64,000 bases of DNA, taken from positions 2,839,075-2,903,074 of the forward strand of contig OX104119.1 in assembly GCA_944474755.1 (NCBI GenBank), given 5' to 3'. This DNA comes from Limnoperna fortunei (taxonomy: Eukaryota > Mollusca > Bivalvia > Mytilida > Modiolidae). The notes beneath the pieces were generated by a model. That model searched no databases, had not been told where the DNA came from, and worked only from the letters and a program-made list of their open reading frames with translations. Shown one piece after another: positions 1-8,962 of this stretch. A program made the translations under genes and the position numbers. Within the stretch, counting starts at the first letter, position 1. Every line of letters starts with the position of its first letter.

Positions 1-503
1 TTGGAAATTTAAAGGTATGTGAAAATTTTAATGTCCAAATTTGTATCAATCGCTATACATGTATTAAATTTTGGTGCACTTAATTAAAGAGCACTGATTG
101 TATATAATTTTTATGCCCCCGTGTCTGTACGGATTTCCGTCAAGCTTTTCTCAGAAACCGTATATGAGAACAATTTGAAATTTGGCATGGTGGTTCAGTA
201 ATCACAACTTGTACGTCCAAAGCAATTTTCAGACCTGTCGGACAACTACTTCTTGTTTGGGACTTCATTTAGTGTGGGGATCTGTGTCCCATGGACACAT
301 TCTTCAATTTTTTTAATTTAATTTGCAATGAATTTAATGCTGTAATGACCAATTGAATAATAATAATAAAAAAATTAAAATTAGAATTAGTTATATTGTA
401 TAAGATGCTACTGACAATAAGACCAGTCAATATGACTACTAAATGAGAACTTGAGGAGCAAATGAAAATTGATGCTTGCATTTGCCTTTTTTCTTCTTTT
501 TAG
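1..503 (+). other. Intron or upstream non-coding sequence ending in a splice acceptor
   Basis: No supportable coding sequence. It ends in a pyrimidine-rich tract running directly into TAG at 501-503, a good splice acceptor for the exon starting at 504. The stretch at about 110-275 (starting near TATGCCCCCGTG) has the look of an old interspersed repeat, but I cannot name a family. The Roc GTPase part expected before a COR domain is not here and must lie to the left of the window if it exists. Confidence 0.6.
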
Positions 504-1718
504 CTGATGGAAAGAAAAAATGAGGTCCGTAAACAGCTACTCTCTGTATTAAAAAACGAACCTAAGAAAAAACATCTAAGAGAGATATGTTTTGTTTCAA
601 ACACTGAATCAGCGGAAGAGGATTTTAATGTTTTGCGTGACACAATTTTTAAGTATGGAAAGCAACTGAAGACATTTGCTGAAAAGTTACCATTAAAATG
701 GATTCGTTTAGAGCAATCAGTTGATGTTTTACGAGAGGCTGGGTTGAACATATTATCTTGGCCTGATATTGTTGAACTATCTTCAAAATGTTCAATTGAT
801 AGTGAGGATGAAATTAAACTTTTTCTGAAATATCAGCATAAAGTTGGAGGAGTCATATATTTTGAAAGTTTAAAAGAATATATTATACTAAACCAAAAAT
901 GGTTGGCAAATGCTTTCAGATGTCTTGTATCAGACAAATTTGATTCCAACCTAAAGCTGACTGATGAATGGAAAGCACTAGAAGACACAGGAAAGCTTGA
1001 GTACTCTCTGATTGTAAAACTCTTTGATAAAGAACCAGAACTTGACTTTAACAAACATAGTGGTCATTTACTAAATGTAATGGAAATATTTGGCATTATA
1101 GTAAGACTAACAACTTTAAATGAAAATGGACAAAGGACAATCTTACCTACTTATTATATGCCTTGCATGATCTCTGAGAAAGCTTCAGTTTCAGATATTA
1201 TTGATAGGTTCAGTGTGAAGAAAGGTAACTGTAATCGCACGCCATGGTTGTTTATTGAGTTTGATTTTATGCCGTTTGACTTTTTCAACCATATTTTATG
1301 TTATTATATCAGTCAACATGCTATTAGCACAGAACCACACACTGGCCGGATGGCTATTTATCATGGCATGGGAGTATTCTTTCTTGACAGAACCAAGTCC
1401 GTAAAATTCATTTTGTGTTTCTGTAAAAACACAATAGCATTACAGATATGGCAATGGAAAAATGTGGAAAAAGGAACTTGTAAAACAATGCTAGAAGAAT
1501 TGGGGGGAGCAATTGAGAAAGTCAAAGAAAGATTTGAAACAAGGAGTGTGTCTTACACTGTTAAGTCAAAGTGCTCTGATGGCAACATACACATGCCTGC
1601 TGGTCGCCATAGCTACATTGAGTTACTGGATTCAGGAGATGACTACTTCTGTGAAGAACATAATGATCACCATAAAACTCAAGATTTCTGTCAGACATGG
1701 TTTGAAGACTATACAGAG
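504..1718 (+). CDS. COR-domain exon of a Roc-COR (ROCO-like) protein, internal exon
   Basis: This is one open exon of 405 codons. Seen: with the Met at 507 as residue 1, LPLKWIRLE (61-69), WPDIVELS (85-92), FLKYQHKVGG followed by VIYF (106-119) and the hallmark LNQKWLANAFRCLV (128-141). Known: this is the pattern of the C-terminal-of-Roc (COR) dimerisation domain, which follows a Ras-like Roc GTPase in ROCO proteins and links the G domain to downstream modules. The later part, up to the His/Cys-rich segment CEEHNDHHKTQDFC (about 383-396), fits the COR-B half and its tail. I start at 504 because the acceptor TAG ends at 503; the ATG at 507 is probably internal, since no Roc domain precedes it. 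The end is set by GAG|GTATGA, a donor at 1719; reading through gives Val then a stop. The exon ends in phase 0. Homology is confident; the pathway is unknown. Confidence 0.82.
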
Positions 1719-2067
1719 GTATGAAATCTTATCAATGTTTTCAGTCTCCTACTGGCATTGCTGAATGGTACTAAAGGTTTGCACTCTGTACATCAATCCG
1801 TTTGTCAGTCCGTCACACAAATGTTTCCCGTACTTTCTATGTTTACGCTTAGAGATATTGAGCTGTCAACAATCATGAGTTAAGATCAAGGTTGAATTTT
1901 GTCCAGTCCATTGATTTTTTACCAAATTATTGCCCTTGGACTTGGATAATTACTTCAAAATAACAGTTTTCCATCCCTTTTTCTAAAAGCTTGAAGATAT
2001 TGAGCTCATATTTGGTATTAATTTCAATTAGGAGATACAGGTAACTGTATTGTATTTGAAGATTTTC
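1719..2067 (+). other. Intron, start; possible interspersed repeat remnant
   Basis: It begins with the splice donor GTATGA. The stretch from about 1775 to 2040, including TCAGTCCGTCACACAAATG near 1804-1822, resembles divergent dispersed repeats common in mollusc introns. That resemblance is inference and I see no terminal repeats or coding remnant. Confidence 0.4.
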
Positions 2068-2345
2068 AAGAACTCTGAATCAGGATGTCTCTTAACAACA
2101 TACACAAATTATAACTGTATATGCAGCATGAGGTATAGCAAGAACTCGGAATCAGGATGTCTCTAAACAACATACATAAATTATAACTATATATACAGCA
2201 TGAGGTATAGCAAGAACTCGGAATCAGGATATGTCTCTAAACAACATACATAAATTATAACTATATATACAGCATGAGGTATAGCAAGAACTCGGAATCA
2301 GGATATGTCTCTAAACAACATACATAAATTATAACTATATATGCT
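2068..2345 (+). repeat. Tandem repeat, period 72-74 bp, about 3.8 copies
   Basis: The motif AAGAACTCGGAATCAGGAT (first copy CTCTGAATC) begins at 2068, 2140, 2212 and 2286, giving spacings of 72, 72 and 74 bp. The last spacing is longer because of a small insertion (GGATATGTC instead of GGATGTC). Copies 2-4 are nearly identical while copy 1 differs at several positions, so the later copies were amplified more recently. A detached partial copy lies at about 2549-2592. Intronic. Confidence 0.9.
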
Positions 2346-2357
2346 AAATAAACTTTA

Positions 2358-2737
2358 TCAAGTTATTAGTAATTTAATATTTCTACTTAAATGTTAATTT
2401 CCTCTTGGACAGATACTGTTTACATTCAGTTGACTTTTCCATTTCCATGTGCGTAACTAATACAAACCTACATTTATATGTACAGATTATACAGAAATAC
2501 CTGTAATAGAGAATGTTAAACACCATTAATCAATCAATCAATCAATAACTCGGAATCAGGATGTCTCTTAACAACATACACAAATTATAACTTATTAGTG
2601 ATTTAATATTTCTACTTTAATGTTAATTTCCTCTTGGACAGATACTGTTTACATTCAGTTGACTTTTACATTTCCATATGTGTAACTTATACAAACCTAC
2701 ATTTATATGTACAGATTATACACAAATACTTGAAATA
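2358..2737 (+). repeat. Duplicated ~145-bp intron block split by a SINE-tail-like fragment
   Basis: The block around 2360-2502 (containing CCTCTTGGACAGATACTG) recurs at about 2593-2737 with a handful of substitutions. Between them lies a piece ending in GTTAAACACCATTAATCAAT and further ATCA repeats (about 2513-2547), which matches the type of 3' tail seen on bivalve tRNA-derived SINEs, followed by a partial copy of the 72-bp repeat. The order suggests a local duplication that carried part of the 72-bp array with it. Confidence 0.75.
2511..2547 (+). mobile_element. SINE tail remnant (ATCA repeats)
   Basis: GTTAAACACC followed by a run of ATCA units is the usual end of many molluscan tRNA-derived SINEs. 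Only the tail is present: no A or B box precedes it. It could also be a simple (ATCA)n microsatellite. Confidence 0.45.
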
Positions 2738-2787
2738 GTTTATGTTGATTCAAATATGTTGATAAATATTTATTTTATTTTTTCTAG

Positions 2788-2809
2788 AAAAAAGATTATG
2801 TACCAGCAG
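2788..2809 (+). CDS. Candidate microexon with two alternative acceptors
   Basis: A pyrimidine-rich tract ending in TTTTTTCTAG (AG at 2786-2787) is followed by 22 nt and then CAG|GTAAG, a near-perfect donor at 2810. With the first AG the exon is 22 nt and reads KKDYVPA after the COR exon; joined to 4198 it shifts frame and stops after ten more residues. With a second AG at 2793-2794 the exon is 15 nt (2795-2809), reads IMYQQ and keeps phase 0 into the 4198 exon. Skipping it also keeps frame. The splice signals are strong; whether the exon is used, and with which acceptor, cannot be told from DNA. Confidence 0.45.
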
Positions 2810-3040
2810 GTAAGAAATTAAAAATTAAGGAAGGTGACATATATATTTTAGACAACACATAGTATCAGAATAGTTTTAGATATATAGATAATTTGCAGAC
2901 AAGAAACAATTATTTTGTTTGTGTTAATTGCACATACCACAGCCAATAAATTTATTATTATGTCAAGTTACATGTATGTCTATTGCATACCTTTTAAACA
3001 CTTTGAAGAATAATAATGATTCTTTGTATTTGTCTTGCCC

Positions 3041-3634
3041 AACACCAGAGGGAGTGTCAGGAATGAGGTTGAAATGTCTGGTCTTTACTGTAACACCAGA
3101 GGGGAGTCAGGAATGAGGTTGAAATGTATGATCTTTGCTGTAACACCAGAGGGAGTGTCAGGAATGAGGTTGTAATGTCTGGTCTTTACTGTAATACCAG
3201 AGGGAGTGTCAGGAATGAGATGTCTGGTCTTTACTGTAACACCAGAGGGAGTGTCAGGAATGAGGTTGTAATGTCCGGTCTTTACTGTAACACCAGAGGG
3301 AGTGTCAGGAATGAGGTTGTAATGTCTGGTCTTTACTGTAACACCAGAGGGAGTGTCAGGAATGAGGTTGTAATGTCTGGTCTTAACTGTAACACCAGAG
3401 GGAGTGTCAGGAATGAGGTTGTAATGTCTGGTCTTTACTGTAACACCAGAGGGAGTGTCAGGAATGAGGTTGTAATGTCTGGTCTTTACTGTAACACCAG
3501 AGGGAGTGTCAGGAATGAGGTTGTAATGTCTGGTCTTTACTGTAACACCAGCGGGAGTGTCAGGAATGAAATGTCTGGTCTTTACTGTAACACCAGAGGG
3601 AGTGTCAGGAATGAGGTTGAAATGTCTTTACTGT
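3041..3634 (+). repeat. 51-bp minisatellite, 12 copies, intronic
   Basis: The motif ACACCAGAGGGAGTGTCAGG recurs with starts at about 3041, 3092, 3142, 3193, 3238, 3289, 3340, 3391, 3442, 3493, 3544 and 3589. Spacings are mostly 51 bp, with two 45-bp copies that lack the six bases GTTGTA. Both lengths are multiples of three, so one frame stays open from 3124 to 3651 and would read CNTRGSVRNEVVMSGLY repeatedly. The inner copies (3289-3544) are almost identical, suggesting recent expansion. I regard it as a non-coding intron VNTR. Confidence 0.92.
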
Positions 3635-4197
3635 ATAAATTAAAAATATAAAAATAAAATGGTCCACACAGAACTTATTCAACGATCAAAGAAACAGATA
3701 AGTCATGTTTCACTGTAACCATGAAAATAATGTAAACAACAGAGATGGAGTTCTGAACAAAGAATACACGTATCTTTGGGGAAAAAGAAGAACACAATAA
3801 TGTCAAAATTGTTTATTATAACAAATAAACAATTAAAAACAGTTCAATTCATTTCTTATCAAACAAAAACATGGTAATACAATGTACAACTGTTGTAGTG
3901 GCACCAAAACTGGAACACATGTTATTACGTCATCAAAATCAATACTTGATTTCCTGAAATGTCAAATCGGATCAAATCGGATATCCTGCATAATCGGATA
4001 TTTTTTCTTGACAAACTTGATATCCAATTACCAGGAGTCTACTATTAACGTTGTATACAGCAGCAAATCAATCTATTGAGGATGAATACAGTTATTGAAA
4101 TATTGTTCTGAGACTGTCATGGTCCAGAAATGAACTTAGTCTAAAAGTTTATTCCTATATTGTTGACAATATCTGACATTTTGTTTGTATTTTACAG
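3635..4197 (+). other. AT-rich intron, ends in a splice acceptor
   Basis: I see no gene or clear repeat. Short direct repeats of ATCGGAT occur near 3966-4000. The segment ends with TTTGTATTTTACAG, a good acceptor directly before the exon at 4198. Confidence 0.5.
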
Positions 4198-4259
4198 GGA
4201 TTCAAGATAGCAGATTTAAACAGAAGTAAAGAATTGAATGCTAAAACAGTACATATCAG
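4198..4259 (+). CDS. Candidate 62-nt linker exon between the COR and B-box exons
   Basis: Bounded by TTTTACAG (ending 4197) and ATCAG|GTATTT (donor at 4260). Read in phase 0 it is open and gives GFKIADLNRSK, then ELNAKTVHI, leaving two bases. The B-box exon at 6777 starts with a single base before its first Cys codon, so the junction AG+G makes Arg and the frames fit exactly. It therefore joins the phase-0 end of the COR exon (directly, or through the 15-nt form of the microexon) to the B-box exon. The phase match on both sides is the main evidence; no domain is recognised in it. Confidence 0.55.
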
Positions 4260-4350
4260 GTATTTTTCATATTGGCCTCAATTTGAGCAATAATGACATT
4301 GATTTCCAAAGGAAGGTCAGGTCAAGGTCATATGTAAAAAATGTTAGTAA

Positions 4351-4606
4351 GTGGCCTCAGTGGCCAAGTGGTTAAGGTAGTTCGTCTACTATTGATAACG
4401 TGGTCTATTAACACTGAGGTTGCAGGTTCGAGTCTCACTGCGGGCAGGGTGTACTCAACTCCAATCATTATTGACAAGGATTGCCAGTTTTCCTACCGAA
4501 GCTCCGGGGTTCTCTCCGGGTACTCAGGTTTCCTCCCCAATAAAAACTGGACACATGATATAGCTGAAAAGTTGCTGAAAGTGGCATTAAACAACAATCA
4601 AACAAT
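4351..4606 (+). mobile_element. tRNA-derived SINE (bivalve type), nearly complete
   Basis: The 5' part is tRNA-like: an A box in TGGCCAAGTGGTTAAGG (4361-4377) and a B box in GGTTCGAGTCTCA (4425-4437). Their arrangement resembles a class II tRNA (Ser/Leu type). After the tRNA head comes a conserved-looking central part around GGTTCTCTCCGGGTACTCAG (about 4508-4527) and a tail ending GGCATTAAACAACAATCAAA. Known: bivalve SINEs with a tRNA head, a shared central domain and an ATCA-like tail are widespread. The exact family is not assigned. It lies in the intron between the linker and B-box exons, in + orientation. Confidence 0.82.
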
Positions 4607-4785
4607 CTTTATGACATACCATTTTTAGTCGGTAACAATGAACACATTACAACAAAAGTAAAATTAGGTCATCAAATTACAATGCAAACATGTTACACCA
4701 CTTTATCTATAATAAAAATCGGGCTTATTCATGTATTGTGACATGGGTAGTAAAAACCTTAGAGGGGGTCTAGGAAAAATGCACC
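4607..4785 (+). other. AT-rich intron segment
   Basis: Short non-repetitive spacer between the SINE and the C-rich minisatellite; nothing recognisable. Confidence 0.5.
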
Positions 4786-6118
4786 CCAGACAATTGTTCC
4801 CTTATGACAACTGCTTCCTGTACAATTGCCCCTTTATGACAACTCCCCCGAGGACAATTGCCTCCTTATGATAACTGACCCTGGATAAATATCCCTTATG
4901 ACAACTGCACCATGCACAATTGCCCCCTTATCACAACTACCCCATGGAAAATTGCCCCTTATGATAACTGACCCTTTCAAATTGCATCCTAATGGCAATT
5001 GTCACCATGTGACAACTGACCCCTGACTATTGTCCACTTATGACAACTACCCTGGACAATTATCCCCTTATGACAACTCCACCCCCTCCCTTTGGGCAAC
5101 TGCCCCTTATGACAACTACACTTGGACAGTTGCTCCATTATGACAATTGCCCCTTTGAAAATTGCCTTTCGTTACATTTCCCCCCTTTGGGAAAATTAAT
5201 TGCCCCCTTATGACAATTCAATTGTCCCTTTATGGCCCACCCTGGACAATTGACCTTTATGACAGCTCCCCCGCCAGGACAATTGCCCTCTTGTGACAAC
5301 TGCCCAATGCACAATCGCCCCTTATGACAACTGCTTCATGGACAATTGTCCCCATATGACAACTGGACCCTGACTGTTGTCCCCTTATGACAACTGCCCC
5401 TGGACAATTTTTCCCTTATGACAACTACCCTTGGACAATTGCCCCTTATGACAGCTCCCCCTGGACAATTGTCCCCTTGTGAAAATTGCCCCCAGACAAT
5501 CACCCTCTTATGACAACTGCTCATGGACAATTGTACCAATATGACAACTGGCCCCTGACAATTGCCTTTGATGACAGCTCCCCCTGGACTAGTGTCCTCT
5601 TATGAAAATTGCCTTTTGTGACACTTCCCTTTTTGGGACCATTAATTGCCCTCTTATGACAACTGCTCCCGTAGCATTGCCCCTTTATGGCAACTTCTCC
5701 ACCCTGTACAATTGACCTTTATGACAACCCTCCACCCTACCCCTGAATTACCCCTTATGACTACGCCATGCACAATAGCCCCCTTATGACAACTCTATCC
5801 CTCCCCTGGGCAATTACCCCTCATGGCAACTGCCCTTGGATAACAACTCCCTTTTGACAATTGCCCCTTATGACAGCTCTCCCTGGACAATTGTCCCCTT
5901 GTGAAAATAGCCCTTGAGACACTACCCCCCCCCTTTGGGACAATAAATTGTCCCATTATGACAACTCCTGCAAGACAAATACCCCCTTGTGATAACTGCC
6001 CCCAGACAATTGCCTCCTTATGATAACTCCCCTGGTCAACTGCCCCCAGACAATTGTCCCTTATGGAAATTGCCCTTAGTGACACTCCCCCAGGACAATT
6101 GCACACTGATGACAACTT
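4786..6118 (+). repeat. Degenerate ~30-bp C-rich minisatellite with CAATTG core
   Basis: About 1.3 kb of imperfect repeats built from CTTATGACAACTGCCCC and TGGACAATTGCCCC, with many indels between copies. The + strand is rich in C and very poor in G. Each good unit holds the palindrome CAATTG. Copies are much more diverged than in the other arrays of the window, so this is an old array or one evolving without homogenisation. The open minus-strand frames across it (5336-5539, 5795-6115) are repeat by-products. Confidence 0.88.
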
Positions 6119-6776
6119 AGTGGGTGTGACATAGTAAGTACCTCACAGTGGTCACATGGACTGATTTGTATATAAAACCTGTCCATGTGACTGCCTATAA
6201 GGAACATAACTGCTGATTCGTTAACTTGACCTCTGTCATTATTACAAACATCCTATTTACAAGTCCCCACTCCTGAGGACAATTTTTTTAACATGACCCC
6301 ACAAGTTTTGAATATTTAATTATTCAAGTTAGTGTAGTTTTAATTTACTGATATTAATCATGAAGTCATCTCTGTGTCAGGACTATAACTATCAACACAT
6401 TAAATGTTTATTTCATTGTACACTTTGATTGTTAATACCACACAACTTTAAAGATTCAAGTTGTCAAACTGACCTATTTAAATACAGACATTGTAACTAA
6501 CACACAAGTTTAAGCATTCAAGTTGTCATCATGTGACCTATTTATATACATACATATTGTAACTGTTATTTTATTATGTTTACTTTATATAATTGTACAA
6601 TAATAGCTTGAATCATTAGGATATTATATTTATATAAATTAATGCTGATTTGAGGTCATCCTTGGATCTATTTAAATGTAGAGACACACAACATGGTGTT
6701 TTGTTTACTTTATATAATTTAAAGTTCAATTGTTTTTATGTCAGAATTATATTACATTTATATAAATCCTTTACAG
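6119..6776 (+). other. AT-rich intron with short duplicated pieces, ends in a splice acceptor
   Basis: No gene is seen. The segments around 6430-6480 and 6495-6560 resemble each other (both contain TTCAAGTTGTCA and TATTTA.ATACA-like parts), so a local duplication is likely. The end TAAATCCTTTACAG is a good acceptor for the exon at 6777. Confidence 0.55.
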
Positions 6777-7647
6777 GTGTCATGTCTGTGACAAGGAACC
6801 ATCTGTATACTGGTGTCATGGCTGTCAGAGATCTATGTGTCAGGACTGTAACAATCAACACAGGAAATCAACAGATACTAAATATCACATTGTACAACAT
6901 TTACAGGACATGTATTCACTGGATTATAACTTCAAGGTCAATGTAAAGTACATCAGTGATATAAAGGTGTTACATGATGATGTGTTAGTTATAGCTGATT
7001 ATAGTGGTAAACAATTAGTAACATGTGATATAACAGGACAACAACAACATACCATTCCATTACCTGATGATCCAGACCGTATAGCTGTAGTAGACAACAA
7101 CACTGTAGCTGTTATATTATATCTTACTACTACTGTAGTGATAGTAGATGTCAGACAGAGACAAGTTATACAACGTACTGATGTAAAGGTGTGGTGTTAT
7201 TGTATCATGTACAGAGATAACCAGCTGTTTGTAGGCTGTGATGATAGAACAATAAAGGTAATGAACATGTCAGGGGAGGTAACACGTACAATACCAGTGT
7301 GTGTAATACCTTGGTATATCTGTGGTGGTGAGGCAGGACGTATCTACTATACTGACCATGATAAGTTGTACTGTATTGATACAGTGGGGAACACTTTGTT
7401 TACATTTACTGATCCTAACATGAGGGGACCAGGGGGAATCACAACAGATGATGAAGGACATGTACTTGTTATATGTTACAGGTCTAACAATGTACTCAGG
7501 ATTAGTCCTGATGGTAAACAGAGTCAGGTTATTATTACACAGGTACCACCATCATCTTATATGACTCCATACATATGTTATATTTCACTGTCTAAATCTG
7601 TTGTTATTGGTCGTCATGACAATGTTCATGTTTATAAGAAAGTATAA
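6777..7647 (+). CDS. Terminal exon: B-box zinc finger plus NHL-type beta-propeller
   Basis: After one base of split codon the exon is open to TAA at 7645. Numbering the first Cys (codon at 6778) as 1: Cys1, Cys4, Cys13, Cys16, Cys21, Cys24, His28 and His37 give the zinc-ligand spacing of a B-box. There is no RING and no long coiled coil afterwards. From about residue 55 a six-bladed NHL/TRIM2-like propeller follows, with blade motifs such as VLVIADYSGKQLVTCD, LFVGCDDRTIKVMN and, at 217, GPGGITTDDEGHVLVI then NNVLRISPDGK. Known: such propellers bind protein or RNA, and B-box/NHL proteins are strongly expanded in bivalves. Without a RING it is unlikely to be an E3 ligase by itself. The exon phase fits the exon at 4198-4259, which would make it the C-terminal part of the COR gene. 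An internal Met at 6835 could only start a product lacking half of the B-box. Confidence 0.85.
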
Positions 7648-7976
7648 ATAATCCACATTACAATATATTCTGATTGACACCAGGAAGTGATCATGTAGTT
7701 TACATATGTCTGACTTATCTGTTGTTATTGGTTGTCATGACAATGTTTATGTTTATAAGAAAGTATAAATAATCCACATTACAATATATTCTGATTGACA
7801 CCAGGAAGTGATCATGTAGTTTACATATGTCTGACTTATCTGTTGTTATTGGTCGTCATGAAAATGTTTATGTTTATAAGAAAGTATAAATAATCCACAT
7901 TACAACTGTACAATATATTCTGATTGTGATCATGTAGTTTACAACTGTCTGACTTATCTGTTGTTATTGATCACAG
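7597..7976 (+). repeat. 121-bp tandem repeat overlapping the 3' end of the NHL coding sequence
   Basis: The motif TCTGTTGTTATTGGTCGTCA begins at 7597, 7718, 7839 and (partial) 7957: spacings 121, 121 and 118. The first unit contains the last 16 codons and the stop of the propeller gene; units 2 and 3 repeat this coding end downstream of the stop with small changes (for example GRHDNVH becomes GCHDNVY and GRHENVY). These must lie in the 3' UTR or beyond. The same repeat opens the second large unit at 43345. Confidence 0.92.
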
Positions 7977-8462
7977 GATGTAAACAATGTGTATCAATAC
8001 ATGTAATGTGAACTAAAAAATCAAATATTGTGAATATGTAAAGAATTAAAGATAATATTCTGTCTAATGAACTCTTAAAAAAATGTCCAATATAGTATGA
8101 AATATGACATGATGACATGTTTAGAATGATTGAATTGACCTATTGACCTAAATATCTATAATTAGACATCTTATATAAATAGTTACTATTTAAAGGTCAT
8201 GTCAATTTCTGTGTACTCTTTTGAAATCAATATAATTACTCAGTTAACTAGGTTTTACATGAACAGGTCCAGTAATGATTGATAATTGTAGGACTTCTCC
8301 TCGAATGTATTGAATATTGTGAATATGTAAAGAATTAGTGAAAGATAATATTCTGTCTAATAATAACATCATGTAAACAATTTACATATTTTTTTTATTT
8401 AAATGACAAGGTCAACAGTACATGTATTATATTCACTGTCTTGGTTATTTTACAATAACATC
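7977..8462 (+). other. AT-rich spacer downstream of the propeller gene
   Basis: No gene is seen. The motif TATTGTGAATATGTAAAGAA occurs twice (about 8026 and 8312), each time followed by GATAATATTCTGTCTAAT, so part of the spacer is an internal duplication. ATTAAA at 8045-8050 could serve as a polyadenylation signal for the gene ending at 7647; this is weak evidence. Confidence 0.6.
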
Positions 8463-8733
8463 ATTTATCGCTATTTTGCAGTATTTTCCTTTGATCTTTA
8501 TGTGCGATATTATTCCATCTCACTCTACTAGCGTGGGATGGGCCCATCTCAGCTCGCTGTCAAGACGTCGTTATGTAAACACTGTGACTTCACAATGTTA
8601 CAAAACAGCGATAAACAGATTATTTACGTTTTTTGAAACTCGATGCACTTTCTCGACATCTCATCACAGGGCTGTCGCCCTTCGATGAGATACGACGAGA
8701 AAATGCATCTCGTTTAAAAAAATGTAAATAATC
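8463..8733. mobile_element. Foldback / MITE-like element, copy A
   Basis: Two nested inverted repeats are visible. The outer left part ATTTATCGCTATTTTG (8463-8478) is complementary, with one mismatch, to CAAAACAGCGATAAA at 8601-8615. A 116-bp hairpin then runs from GATTATTTACG at 8618 to AAATAATC ending 8733, closing around GGGCTGTCGCCC (8669-8680). The arms match over most of their length. I see no transposase and no obvious target-site duplication, so a non-autonomous foldback or MITE-like element is the best guess. The open frame 8422-8688 across it is not a gene. Confidence 0.7.
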
Positions 8734-8962
8734 TATAAGTATTTTACTGTCTAGTGATACCATGTAATAAAAATTTGTAAATTATTTTGTATTCTTTTGT
8801 AATCAGTGTGATTACTCTGTTAAATGATTTACTTTAAATAAAATATGTACATGAAATGATTAAAATAATTGGTTACTTATTCACAAAAGTGGATTTTCTA
8901 TTATGTTTTTCCAAAGACTAGACTACAAGGTGACACCTGTCCCTGTGGGATGATATATCTCA
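8734..8962 (+). other. AT-rich spacer
   Basis: Non-repetitive link between the foldback element and the 25-bp array. AATAAA occurs at 8766-8771 and 8838-8843. No gene is seen. Confidence 0.5.

Noticed and set aside
3124..3651. Protein made of 17-residue repeats
   Set aside because: It lies between good splice sites in an intron, and the frame is lost at the 50-bp unit at the array start.
4361..4440. Functional tRNA gene
   Set aside because: The A and B boxes are present but the arms do not pair as in a working tRNA and the SINE body follows immediately.
5336..6115. Minus-strand frames in the C-rich minisatellite
   Set aside because: Short, repeat-derived, and inside an intron of the + strand gene.
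6650..6946. 98-codon frame overlapping the start of the B-box exon
   Set aside because: Other frame of the B-box exon and its intron; the zinc-ligand frame is clearly the coding one.
8422..8688. 88-codon frame across the foldback element, also at 44137-44403
   Set aside because: It ends inside the hairpin and is explained by the mobile element; no domain is recognisable.
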